In this document: piece by piece, positions 23,650 through 30,934 of the stretch | Layout: every line of letters starts with the position of its first letter | How positions within the stretch are numbered: the first letter of the stretch is position 1 | Assembly: GCA_947624225.1 (NCBI GenBank) | Contig: CANQJF010000015.1 | Span: 1 to 46,814 of the forward strand | Source of the DNA: an uncultured Clostridia bacterium | Lineage (GTDB): Bacteria > Bacillota > Clostridia > Christensenellales > Borkfalkiaceae | Length of the DNA: 46,814 nt | Reading direction: 5' to 3' | The notes under the pieces: generated by a model | The model's database searches: none | What the model saw: only the letters and a program-made list of their open reading frames with translations | What the model was told of the DNA's origin: nothing | Program-made: the position numbers and the translations under genes

Positions 23650-25314
23650 TTACTCCGCGTAAAATGCGAGGAACAGGAAAGCGCTGAGGCCTTGGTTCCA
23701 CACCTCGAAGTTGTGCTTGCCGCCCTCCACGGTCTCGGAGACATAGCGCTTGACCACGCTCCGGTCGAGCCCCTCAAAGGCCCTGTCGAGGGACATGTAG
23801 ATGGGATAGGAGCCCTCGTCGGCGTCTCCGCAGATGAGGTAGAGCGTCTCGATCCCCGCGCCCTCGCCGAGGGAGGCGAGCAGCTGTTCCGCAGGCTCCG
23901 TCGTGGTGCCACACGAGAACGACCCGAGGTGCGCAAAGAGATCGGTCATCTTCGTGCCGAAGTTGAGCGCCTGCATCCCGCCCATCGAGAGACCCGCAAG
24001 GGCACGGCCGGAGCGGTCCTGTATGACGGAATACTGTGCCTCCACGGCGGGGATGATGTCCCTCCGCAATTCTTTCTCGAATTTAAAGAATCCGCGCACG
24101 TTGTCTGTCATGACGACAGTGCCGTTGATGATACTGCCGGCGCGGTTGCGGAAATCCGTGCAAGTTCTGCCGTTGGGCATGACGACGATGGTGTCACGCA
24201 CCGCCCCGCTCGCGAACAGGTTGTCGAGGATAGCGACGGCGCCTCCGTTCTGCCACTCCGTTTCATCGCCGTTGATGCCGTGCAACAGATACAGCACGGG
24301 ATATTTCTTTTCGGCGGTATAGCCGTGGGGAAGATAGACGAGCGCGCGCTTCTCGGGCGAGCCCTCAATCGACGTCGCAGTGTAGTAGAGCTCTTTCACG
24401 ACCCCCGGCCCTGCTTCCTCGGCGGGAGCCTCTTCCTCGGGAACTTCCTCCTCGGCGGGAACTTCTTCCACGGGCTCCTCGGCGATGACGGGCTCTTCTT
24501 CGGCGATGACGGGCTCCTCGGCAACGGGTGCCGCTTCTTCAACGGGTGCCGCTTCTTCAACGGGTGCCGCTTCCTCAACGGGAGCTGCTTCCTCAACGGG
24601 CTCTTCGGTCATGGGTGCGGCCTCTTCCGCGGGTTCCTCAGCGGGGGCCTCTTCTTCAATAACGGGCGCGGCTTCTTCAACGGGCTCCTCGGTCATAGGT
24701 GCGGCCTCTTCGGTAGGAACAGACTCTTCCGCAACGGGGGCCTCTTCTTCAACGGGAGCCGCTTCTTCAACAGGAGCTTCCTCTTCGGCGGTTGTGACCG
24801 TTTCAACAGGAATGGGCTCTTCCTCGACAGAAGCCTCTTCAACGGGCTCCTCGGTCATGGGTGCGGCCTCTTCTGTGGGAACAGGCTCTTCCGCATCGGG
24901 TGCCTCTTCTTCAATAACGGGTGCCGCTTCCTCAACGGGAGTTGCTTCCTCAACGGGAGTTGCTTCCTCGATGACGGGCTCCGCTTCTTCGGCGGGGGCT
25001 TCCTCTTCCATGGGAGCCTTTGCGCCTTTCAACCATTGCGGGCCGGTTTCCCGCCGTTCAAGCTTTACGCGCAGGGTGAGCCCCTCTGCAAACTCATCGG
25101 CCTTTCTATCCAGATGAAAGAGAGGAACGATCGGCGCTTCGGCGGTTTCCGAAGGCGAATCCTCAGACATGGGTACCCCGTCTTTTGTCTCGTCCGGCTC
25201 CTGAGCGGCAACCTCGCCCGCTTTGAGAGCATCTTTGCGGGTAAATGCGGCAGTCAGCAAAGCCACGTATTCCTGCTCTTGTTCCGCATCTTGGCACTGA
25301 ATGTCCTTTTCCAT
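23650..25314 (-). CDS. Esterase (PF00756-type) fused to a long Glu/Pro/Ala/Val repeat region
   Basis: The 554-residue protein has three parts. Residues 1-100 are unrecognised and start MEKDIQCQDAEQEQEYVALL, without a signal peptide. Residues 101-301 are a low-complexity run of units such as APVEEA, PMTEEPVEEA and APVIEEEAP, strongly acidic and probably extended. Residues 302-554 are an esterase-D/feruloyl-esterase-like alpha/beta hydrolase. It has VLYLLHGINGDETEW (oxyanion region), GLSMGG with Ser443, CGDADEGSYP with the acid, and GGKHNFEVW with His534, so the triad is complete. The substrate is unknown; acyl or acetyl esters of sugars are typical. The start has TTGGAGG upstream. An acidic spacer on an apparently cytoplasmic esterase is unusual. 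Own promoter at 25354-25382. Confidence 0.82.
   Translation of the reverse strand: MEKDIQCQDAEQEQEYVALLTAAFTRKDALKAGEVAAQEPDETKDGVPMSEDSPSETAEAPIVPLFHLDRKADEFAEGLTLRVKLERRETGPQWLKGAKAPMEEEAPAEEAEPVIEEATPVEEATPVEEAAPVIEEEAPDAEEPVPTEEAAPMTEEPVEEASVEEEPIPVETVTTAEEEAPVEEAAPVEEEAPVAEESVPTEEAAPMTEEPVEEAAPVIEEEAPAEEPAEEAAPMTEEPVEEAAPVEEAAPVEEAAPVEEAAPVAEEPVIAEEEPVIAEEPVEEVPAEEEVPEEEAPAEEAGPGVVKELYYTATSIEGSPEKRALVYLPHGYTAEKKYPVLYLLHGINGDETEWQNGGAVAILDNLFASGAVRDTIVVMPNGRTCTDFRNRAGSIINGTVVMTDNVRGFFKFEKELRRDIIPAVEAQYSVIQDRSGRALAGLSMGGMQALNFGTKMTDLFAHLGSFSCGTTTEPAEQLLASLGEGAGIETLYLICGDADEGSYPIYMSLDRAFEGLDRSVVKRYVSETVEGGKHNFEVWNQGLSAFLFLAFYAE
24398..25012 (-). repeat. Coding tandem repeats (Glu/Pro-rich) in the esterase gene
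   Basis: Imperfect 18-bp and longer units encode six-residue blocks of EEAAPV. The cleanest array is at about 24529-24600 with four near-identical 18-bp units. The array is coding, without spacers, so it is not CRISPR. It is prone to length change by slippage. Confidence 0.85.
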
Positions 25315-25353
25315 GCTGTTTCCTCCAATCGTATACTTTTCTATGTTACTACT

Positions 25354-25397
25354 ATTATACAATGCTTTCCGAAATTTTACAAGAAGATTTTGTAAAA
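25354..25397 (-). promoter_or_regulatory. Esterase promoter with overlapping inverted repeat
   Basis: On the minus strand TTGTAA (25377-25382), 17-bp spacer, TATAAT (25354-25359). The inverted repeat TTTTACAA-N7-TTGTAAAA (25375-25397) covers the -35 box and looks like a repressor site. Confidence 0.7.
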
Positions 25398-25402
25398 AAA
25401 TT

Positions 25403-26263
25403 CTATTTTTTTATATTTTCTCGCAAAAAAAGGCGAACACTGTGCGCCGCCACGCACCCCTCCCCCGCCGCCTTGGCATATTGGAAAGGTCTGCCCGTAA
25501 TATCCCCCGCCGCAAACAGGCCCGCGAGGTTGGTTGCGAGGGTGCGGTCCACCTTCACATAGCCCCCTTCCGTCTCGACGCCGAATGCAAGCGCATCGGG
25601 GGGCGGACTGTTTTTCAAAAAGAAAACGCCGTCCACCTGCAAGCTCCCGTCCTCCAACACGAGGCGGCGGACGCGCTCCTCTCCCTCGACGGCGACGGGC
25701 CGCTTCTCGATGCAGGTGATGTTCTCGCCCGCCAAGCGGCTTCCGTGATAGCGCGTGACGCAAAAGACGGTCTTGGCAAATTTTGCGAGGTAGAGGACTT
25801 CGTCCTCGAATTTGGGGGAAGAGAGCAAGGCCGCGACGGTCTTGCCGCGGTAGAGTGCGCCGTCGCACACGGCACAATAGCTCACGCCTTTGCCGAGAAA
25901 CTGCTTTTCGCCGGGGAGGCAGCCGCCCGCTTCCACGCCTGTGGCTAAGATGACCGTCCGCGCGAGGGAGAGTTCGCCGCCGGAGGAGAGGGTGAAATAA
26001 TCCCCCGTGCGGTAGATCCCGTCGATGCGCTTGGGCGTGAGGGTGAGGTTTTCCGCGCGCATCTGTTCTTCGAGACGGGCCGCAAACTGTGCACCGCTCC
26101 CCTGCACCGAGGGGAAATTGGTGACTTTCTCGGCGAGCCGAAGTTTTTCGCCGAAGGCATCCTCGCCAAACCAAATATAATCAAGGAGCAAATTTTTGGA
26201 GGTCAGCGCCGCCGTGTAGCCCGCGATCCCCCCGCCGACGATGGCCGTATCATAGAGTTTCAT
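25403..26263 (-). CDS. Thioredoxin-reductase-like flavoprotein lacking an NADPH motif (FFTR-like)
   Basis: The 286-residue protein has the low-molecular-weight thioredoxin reductase fold. FAD-binding GGGIAG is at residues 10-15, ILATGVEAGG near 105, the redox pair C130-A-V-C133, and the closing FAD motif LFAAGDITGRPFQYAKAAGEG at 249-269. The NADPH domain is present, but its GGGDSA turn is replaced by AALLSSPKFEDE (residues 144-155) and the HRRD-type arginine motif by TRYHGSRL. The clostridial ferredoxin-dependent flavin thioredoxin reductases show the same losses, so ferredoxin is the likely donor. About 25 residues shorter than NADPH enzymes. No thioredoxin gene is adjacent. AAGG lies eight bases upstream; consensus promoter at 26294-26322. 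Confidence 0.82.
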   Translation of the reverse strand: MKLYDTAIVGGGIAGYTAALTSKNLLLDYIWFGEDAFGEKLRLAEKVTNFPSVQGSGAQFAARLEEQMRAENLTLTPKRIDGIYRTGDYFTLSSGGELSLARTVILATGVEAGGCLPGEKQFLGKGVSYCAVCDGALYRGKTVAALLSSPKFEDEVLYLAKFAKTVFCVTRYHGSRLAGENITCIEKRPVAVEGEERVRRLVLEDGSLQVDGVFFLKNSPPPDALAFGVETEGGYVKVDRTLATNLAGLFAAGDITGRPFQYAKAAGEGCVAAHSVRLFLRENIKK

Positions 26264-26293
26264 ATCATACCTTAGCTTTTCTCTTTGAAAAAG

Positions 26294-26322
26294 ATTTTAT
26301 CAGCCCGCGTGCGATTTGTCAA
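26294..26322 (-). promoter_or_regulatory. Promoter of the flavoprotein gene
   Basis: On the minus strand a perfect TTGACA (26317-26322), 17-bp spacer, TAAAAT (26294-26299). Confidence 0.8.
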
Positions 26323-26413
26323 GCGTGCAAGCAATTTCTCCCCCGCTTTTCCAAGTCCCGCGCGCCCCGAAAAAAAGATTTTTACGAAAAATGAGAAAAA
26401 CAGCGGAAAACGG

Positions 26414-26442
26414 TTGCTTTTTTGCGCGGATTCGTGTAAAAT
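26414..26442 (+). promoter_or_regulatory. Promoter of tRNA-Ser
   Basis: TTGCTT (26414-26419), 17-bp spacer, TAAAAT (26437-26442), 34 bp before the mature tRNA 5' end. Confidence 0.65.
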
Positions 26443-26476
26443 AGAGAAGCTTCCCATCCAATAAGAGCTAAGGCAT

Positions 26477-26567
26477 GCAGAGATGTCTGAGAGGCTTAAG
26501 GAGCGCGATTGGAAATCGCGTGACGGTGGTGAATCGTCCGGAGGTTCGAATCCTCTTCTCTGCGCCA
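26477..26567 (+). tRNA. tRNA-Ser (anticodon GGA)
   Basis: A 91-nt class II tRNA. The acceptor GCAGAGA pairs with TCTCTGC, followed by discriminator G and an encoded CCA. The anticodon arm CGCGA-TTGGAAA-TCGCG carries GGA, reading UCC and UCU. A long variable arm (TGACGGTGGTGAATCGTCC) and the T-arm GAGGTTCGAATCCTC are present. It is a single tRNA gene with its own promoter and terminator. Confidence 0.97.
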
Positions 26568-26597
26568 CAAAAAGGCACCCTTGGGGGTGCTTTTTTG
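26568..26597 (+). terminator. Terminator of tRNA-Ser
   Basis: GGCACCC-TTGG-GGGTGC followed by TTTTTTG, starting directly after the encoded CCA. Confidence 0.92.
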
Positions 26598-26639
26598 TGG
26601 CGCAAGACAGAGACCGCTCGGAATACGGTCTTTCCCCGG

Positions 26640-27000
26640 AGGTTCGCGCGAGGACGCCCGCACGGGGAGAACATCTCTTCCTCGCGGCATGTCCGGTCGT
26701 CCGATGCGCTACTTCGCCTTTGGCTCGTGACGTCCTTAGTAGTACAATTTGAAGAGCGGACGGACACTCACCGCAAAACGCCGCCCACAGCACACTGTGC
26801 TGGTGTGCGAGAAATGCGCTTTGCGACCTTTCAGAACGGCGAGAACTCAACCATGCTTGGTCGACACCCCACCCCCTTAGCCCGTTGCGGCGGCAGGGAC
26901 CACCGCAACCCCGGAGGCGCCATTCACAGCCCACCGGGCTGTTGAATGAGAATCGCGCCGTTCCACCCCCATGGAGGAGGCTCATGCGCTTCCCGTGGGG
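26640..27000. repeat. Repeat island 4
   Basis: There is no gene between 26598 and 27035. Module A occupies 26700-26828 and is followed by the CAACCATGCTTGGTCGACAC segment shared with 8.8 and 27.8 kb. Next come inverted copies of GCCCGTTGCGGCGG/CCACCGCAACCCCGG-like sequence and TTCACAGCCCACCGGGCTGTTGAA, then CACCCCCATGGAGG. Open frames across it are not supported as genes. Confidence 0.75.
26700..26828. repeat. Module A, copy 2
   Basis: It differs from the copy at 3013-3143 by only a few bases (for example AGTAGTACAA for AGTAGCACAA and ATGCGCTTTG for ATGCGTTTTG). Confidence 0.9.
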
Positions 27001-27035
27001 GGCGAGTGCAGGAAATGCCTTAGGCGTAAAACATG

Positions 27036-27713
27036 TCATCCGAAAAGAAATTGCACGCCGCTTTCCGAAAACGAAATCGTGAGCAGTACTCTGACAAATC
27101 CATACGTCTCAGAGAGCGACACCGTGTCCTTGATGGTGATTGTAAGGCCGTCATCTGTCTCCATGATATTGAGTTGGTCGCCGAGCTTGTCATAAAAGGC
27201 TTTAAATTCTTCCACCGTGTGCGACGTCTGATAGACAGTTTCATCGACCACATAAAACGTCTGCCTCCATTCCTCCCGCGGTTCGAGAAGGTGATAGGGA
27301 ATGACGATGGCTGATTGGCTGCAATCGCTGACGTAATAATATTCCCCGGAGGGATGGTGATAGATGGCATAATAATGCGTGTGCCCTCCCGCACTTTTTT
27401 CGATGAGGAGAATCTGTTCCGTGAGCGTCGTCTTTACGGAGGCGTCGCCGTAATCGGCGGTCTCAACCGCCGTTTTCAGTGAATCGAAATCTCCCTCCCA
27501 TTCAAATCTCAGATGGCCGGGTCCCTCCAAAAACGCCTTCCCCTCGATGGGAAGTGTGAATTCATCGTCATCGTAAACGCACCGCACTGTCGGCTCGACA
27601 TAGTTGGGCAGATACGCACCTGCAATACAGTATAGCACAAGGAAGAGCCCGAGCACGAGAAATACAACCAGCACACTCAAAAGAATAACGACAACTGTTT
27701 TTTGCTTTTTCAT
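27036..27713 (-). CDS. Hypothetical protein with one N-terminal membrane anchor
   Basis: The 225-residue protein was not recognised. Residues 8-30 are a membrane segment (VVVILLSVLVVFLVLGLFLV) after a basic MKKQK start, so the rest is predicted extracytoplasmic. The remainder is rich in Asp, Glu, Thr and Tyr and predicts mostly beta strands (LPIEGKAFLEGPGHLRFEWE; GEYYYVSDCSQSAIVIPYH). It has two cysteines outside the anchor (in VRCVYDDD and SDCSQS) that could pair. GGAGGG lies five bases upstream and a consensus promoter at 27735-27762. It sits alone between two repeat islands, a setting that often marks strain-specific genes. Confidence 0.75.
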   Translation of the reverse strand: MKKQKTVVVILLSVLVVFLVLGLFLVLYCIAGAYLPNYVEPTVRCVYDDDEFTLPIEGKAFLEGPGHLRFEWEGDFDSLKTAVETADYGDASVKTTLTEQILLIEKSAGGHTHYYAIYHHPSGEYYYVSDCSQSAIVIPYHLLEPREEWRQTFYVVDETVYQTSHTVEEFKAFYDKLGDQLNIMETDDGLTITIKDTVSLSETYGFVRVLLTISFSESGVQFLFG

Positions 27714-27734
27714 GGAGCCCTCCTATTCATTTTC

Positions 27735-27762
27735 ATTATATCATAAGGCAACGTTTTGTCAA
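27735..27762 (-). promoter_or_regulatory. Promoter of the hypothetical membrane protein
   Basis: On the minus strand a perfect TTGACA (27757-27762), 16-bp spacer, TATAAT (27735-27740). Confidence 0.8.
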
Positions 27763-28146
27763 TAAAAATTTAAAATTTCGGAAAGCAAAGCATAAAAATG
27801 CCAATGAGGCAGTATGGCCGAGGCCATGCTTGGTCGACACCCCACCCCCTTGGGGAGTCCCCCTCCCATGGAGGGGGCAGGAACCTTGTCGCCCCTGTAA
27901 GGGGAGATGTTGAGGCGAAGCCGAGACAGAGGGGTTTCTTGGCTTCCCCTTTGGGGAAGCTGTCGAGCAACGCGAGACTGATGAGGTTTCCCCCCACAAT
28001 TCGAAATGTTGTGGAAACCCTTTCGGCGCACAAAGGCAGTGCGCCACTATCTCACGCGGGTAGAGCCCCGCGTTACTTTGCCTTCGGCTCGTGTCGCCCT
28101 TAGTCTACAATAGAAGCCTCGGGCGGACCGGTCACCGTTCGCGCCA

Positions 28147-28280
28147 TCCGATGCGCTACTTCGTCGCTTGCGCTCCTCGTGACGTCCTTCGTAGCACAAT
28201 ATGAAATGCGGACGGACACTCGCCGCAAAACACCGCCCACAGCACACTGTGCTGGTGTGCGAGAAGTGCGTTTTGCGACC
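28147..28280. repeat. Module A, copy 3 (diverged)
   Basis: Same length and orientation as the other two copies, with an extra CGTCGCTTGCGCTCCTC variant in place of CGCCTTTGGCTC. The central dyad CAGCACACTGTGCTG is unchanged, which suggests it is the conserved functional part. Confidence 0.85.
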
Positions 28281-28733
28281 TTTCAGGGACAGCAAGGTCT
28301 CAACGTGCTTGGTTGCCACCTACCTCATCACCCGCTTCGCGGGAGCTTCCCCAGAGGGGAAGCCAAGTCCCCCCCACCACCGCCCTCCGGGCGGAGCCTC
28401 CCCCCCAAAGGGGTAGGTCTTCCAATCTCATGCGTGCAGCCGAATTCACTTCGGCGGAACGCACCCAATTTGCCGAGCCCTGTCGGCTTGTTGCCCGTTG
28501 AAACGAATGAGAGACCAAATCCGTTAAGGCGCCAACCCCCATTTCCGTCACGGAAATTTGTTTTCTGAACCATACCATAGCGTTCTCCCAAGGGGATACA
28601 CACGCCCTTAGACCACAATAGAAGCCTCGGGCGGTCGGTATGACAGCGCGAAAAGAAAACAAATTTCGTGAACCGTTTCCCCCCCACCACCGCCTTGCAG
28701 GCGGAGCCTCCCCCCGTTGGGGGTAGGCCTTTC

Positions 28734-28870
28734 TGTCATTTCGAGCCGACGGGGTTTGACTTTCAACGAACGGCTCATCCGCGAGAAATCTTACTACGAC
28801 CAAGTTAAGGCAGATCAAATCATAAGGTAGAGATTTCTCGACTCCGGCTTCGCCTCCGTTCGAAATGACA
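28734..28870. repeat. REP/MITE-like element with TGTCATTTCGAG ends, copy 2
   Basis: A 137-bp element. Ends are TGTCATTTCGAG and CGAAATGACA. The interior (GCGAGAAATCTTACTACGAC ... AGAGATTTCTCG) is the reverse complement of the interior of the element at 15898-16022. Confidence 0.8.
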
Positions 28871-28908
28871 TAAAGAGCGCCTGCGTCGCCACCCCACCCC
28901 ATACAATA

Positions 28909-28935
28909 AAAGGCAACCCGAGGGTTGCCTTTTTC
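28909..28935 (-). terminator. Bidirectional terminator after galactose mutarotase
   Basis: AAAGGCAACCC-GA-GGGTTGCCTTTTT. On the minus strand the stem is followed by TTTTATTG. It lies about 170 bp after the mutarotase stop, beyond tandem repeats. Confidence 0.7.
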
Positions 28936-28949
28936 CTTATCAATATATC

Positions 28950-29112
28950 AATACTTTGTATTCGATTCTTACTGCACTATAAAATACTTCGTACGATTCT
29001 TGCCTCGCTATGGCAATATCTTGGGCCTATTATTTTCTGCTCCCGCGGAAAGCCGAGGGACATCCGCGGAGGCTCGCTTCAATGAGGGGCACTGCAAAGG
29101 GGCTCACTTCAA
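28950..29112 (-). repeat. Tandem duplications in the mutarotase 3' region
   Basis: Two degenerate pairs are seen. AATACTTTGTATTCGATTCT.. (28950-28980) is repeated as AATACTTCGTACGATTCT.. (28983-29011). GGCTCGCTTCAA (29071-29082) is repeated 30 bp on as GGCTCACTTCAA (29101-29112), which contains the mutarotase stop codon. Confidence 0.65.
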
Positions 29113-30141
29113 ATAGAAGCGGTATTCCGCACAGTAGTCATAGACCTGCCCGGCCGCGAGATAGGAGCTGCCCTTTTCCGCATATTCGGCCACGTTGACG
29201 TTGTTGGGAATAGCCTGCGTTTCGAGGCAGAAGCCCATGCGCTTGCCATACTTAGACCATTTGCCCTGCTGGTTGAGGCCGTTGCCCGCATAGAACTGCA
29301 CCGCCGGCATGTCTGTGTAGCAATCCATCGCGATGCCCGTCTTGGGGCCGTATGCCGTGGCGTATTGCGCAAAATTGCCCGCGCCGTTTTTGAGGACATA
29401 GCAGTGGTCGTATCCGTTACCCTGTTTGAGGTCGATGTCGTCCGCATCGATGTCCTGCCCGATGGGCTTGGGCGTGTTGAAATCGAAAGGCGTGTTTTGC
29501 ACTTTCTTAAAGCCGCCCACGGGGATCATGGTGGCGTTGGTGGGCGTGATCTCGTCGGAATCCAGCCACAGCACGTTGTCGAGAGCCGTCCCGCTCGATT
29601 CGCCGTTCAAGTTGAAATAAGCATGGTCGGTGAGGTTGACAGCCGTCTTTTTATCGGAGACGGCGCGATAGTGGATGCGCAAGATCCCATCTTTGAAAGT
29701 GAACACCGCGGTGACTTTGAGGTTGCCGGGATAGTTCTCCTCGCCGTCGGGGGAGATGATGGAGAGTGCGAGCGTGTCGCCCACGATCGCATGCGCCCAG
29801 ATCTTTTTGTTGAATCCCTCTTTGCCGCCGTGCAGGTGATTGCCGCGGTCATTCTTGAAGAGGTCATAGCGCACGCCGTCCACCGTGAGCATGCCCTCGC
29901 CGATACGGTTGCCGAAGCGGCCGATGAGCGCGCCGAGATAGCCGCCATTCTCCTCATACTCCTTTACCGTGCGGTATCCGAGCACGACGTCGGTGAGCCG
30001 CCCGTCCGCCGCGGGGACGACAAGCCGCTGGATGATCCCGCCGTAATTGAGCACCGTAACGCTCCTCCTGCCGTCGGCGATGGTGAAAGCAAGCACCTTT
30101 CTGCCGTCCTTGGTCCTACCGAAAACTCTCGTTGTGATCAT
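29104..30141 (-). CDS. galM: Galactose mutarotase (aldose 1-epimerase)
   Basis: The 345-residue enzyme interconverts alpha and beta anomers of galactose or glucose. Family blocks: LNYGGIIQRLVVP, DVVLGYRTVKEYE, ALIGRFGNRIGEG, NHLHGGKEGFNKKIW with one catalytic histidine, VNLTDHAYFNLNGE with the second histidine, and GFCLETQAIPNNVN with the catalytic glutamate. Length is typical. There is no signal peptide, so it acts in the cytoplasm. GGGAGG lies six bases upstream of the ATG. No Leloir-pathway genes are adjacent. It is divergent from a polysaccharide deacetylase gene. Confidence 0.95.
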   Translation of the reverse strand: MITTRVFGRTKDGRKVLAFTIADGRRSVTVLNYGGIIQRLVVPAADGRLTDVVLGYRTVKEYEENGGYLGALIGRFGNRIGEGMLTVDGVRYDLFKNDRGNHLHGGKEGFNKKIWAHAIVGDTLALSIISPDGEENYPGNLKVTAVFTFKDGILRIHYRAVSDKKTAVNLTDHAYFNLNGESSGTALDNVLWLDSDEITPTNATMIPVGGFKKVQNTPFDFNTPKPIGQDIDADDIDLKQGNGYDHCYVLKNGAGNFAQYATAYGPKTGIAMDCYTDMPAVQFYAGNGLNQQGKWSKYGKRMGFCLETQAIPNNVNVAEYAEKGSSYLAAGQVYDYCAEYRFYLK

Positions 30142-30164
30142 ACTGCTCCTCCCTTGTTTTCATC

Positions 30165-30193
30165 ATTATAACACATTCTTTGATAAATGTAAA
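30165..30193 (-). promoter_or_regulatory. Promoter of galM
   Basis: On the minus strand TTTACA (30188-30193), 17-bp spacer, TATAAT (30165-30170). It occupies the 83-bp space shared with the divergent deacetylase gene. Confidence 0.78.
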
Positions 30194-30224
30194 TATTTTT
30201 CTGCGATTTTCGCAAACTCGGTGT

Positions 30225-30902
30225 ATGCAAAAAAGATGGATCACAGCAGTTATCTTTTGCCTTGCCGTCATCCTCATCCTTGCGGCACACCTGTGCGGGC
30301 GCACGATGGCCATGCCCGCATTCACCTTTGCGGAAGAGAAAGAGGTCTACCTCACGTTCGACGACGGCCCCAGCACCAAGGTGACGGGGAGCATCCTCGA
30401 CACGCTCCAAGAAAAGCACGTGAAAGCGACCTTCTTTATCGTGGGCGAGCGCGTGAGCGGGCGCGAGGAAGTGTTGCGGCGCATCGTCGCCGAGGGGCAC
30501 ACCGTGGGCGTGCACTCCGAGACGCACAGATACGACCTCATTTACAGTTCCGACGAGGCATTCCGCGAGGACGTCACCGCCTGCGCGGGCGTCATTGAGC
30601 GCTGTACGGGGGTGTTCCCCCACGTCTACCGCTTCCCCGGGGGCGGGCGGCACCCCTCCAAGGAGGCCATCTTAAAAGAGCTGGGCTACGAGATCGTTTG
30701 GTGGAACGCCGTCTGCGGCGATGAGGAGATCCCCAACGCCGACGCGGAAACACTCGTTACGACTGCCCTCTCGACGGCGGCAAACAGGGCGCACGTGGTG
30801 CTCCTGCTGCACGACTCCGCATCGCACATGGCGACCGCGGAAGCCCTCCCCGCGATTATTGACCATTTCCTCGAAAACCATTACACCTTTAAGACATTCT
30901 AA
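30225..30902 (+). CDS. Membrane-anchored polysaccharide deacetylase (NodB domain)
   Basis: The 225-residue protein has an N-terminal membrane anchor (residues 5-24, WITAVIFCLAVILILAAHL) and an extracytoplasmic NodB domain. All five NodB motifs are visible: TFDDGPS (44-50), HSETH (97-101, the metal histidines), RFPGGGRHP (136-144), W155-region EIVWWNAV and LLLHDSA near residue 200. It therefore probably removes acetyl groups from peptidoglycan or another cell-wall glycan; PdaA-like spore enzymes are the nearest clostridial relatives. The ATG at 30225 is chosen for the signal-anchor; the site before it (CTCGGTGT) is weak. The inverted repeat TGCGA-TTT-TCGCA lies in the leader. Confidence 0.88.
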   Translation: MQKRWITAVIFCLAVILILAAHLCGRTMAMPAFTFAEEKEVYLTFDDGPSTKVTGSILDTLQEKHVKATFFIVGERVSGREEVLRRIVAEGHTVGVHSETHRYDLIYSSDEAFREDVTACAGVIERCTGVFPHVYRFPGGGRHPSKEAILKELGYEIVWWNAVCGDEEIPNADAETLVTTALSTAANRAHVVLLLHDSASHMATAEALPAIIDHFLENHYTFKTF

Positions 30903-30934
30903 GGACGCCGCAAGCTCTATGTGGCGACGCCTTT

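Larger units (their letters stand above)
27815..28905. repeat. Repeat island 5 (largest, about 1.1 kb)
   Basis: No gene is found here. In order: CATGCTTGGTCGACACCCC with CCCCTTGGGGA and CCCCCTCCCATGGAGGGGG (27827-27878); TTCCCCTTTGGGGAAG near 27945; TTTCCCCCCACAATTCG..TTGTGGAAACC near 27988; CGCGGGTAGAGCCCCGCG near 28055; ACAATAGAAGCCTCGGGCGG (28109 and inverted relatives); module A (28147-28280); CGCTTCGCGGGAGC near 28333; two related CCCCCCACCACCGCC..GGCGGAGCCTCCCCCC hairpins near 28370 and 28682; and the TGTCATTTCGAG element (28734-28870). Confidence 0.8.

Noticed and set aside
24398-25012. Regular repeats that could suggest a CRISPR array
   Set aside because: Units are contiguous, in frame, coding for EEAAPV-type blocks and without spacers.
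26272-27039. 255-codon minus-strand frame similar in part to frames at 3.0-3.3 kb
   Set aside because: The similarity reflects the DNA repeat module A, and the frame also runs antisense through tRNA-Ser. No ribosome binding site.
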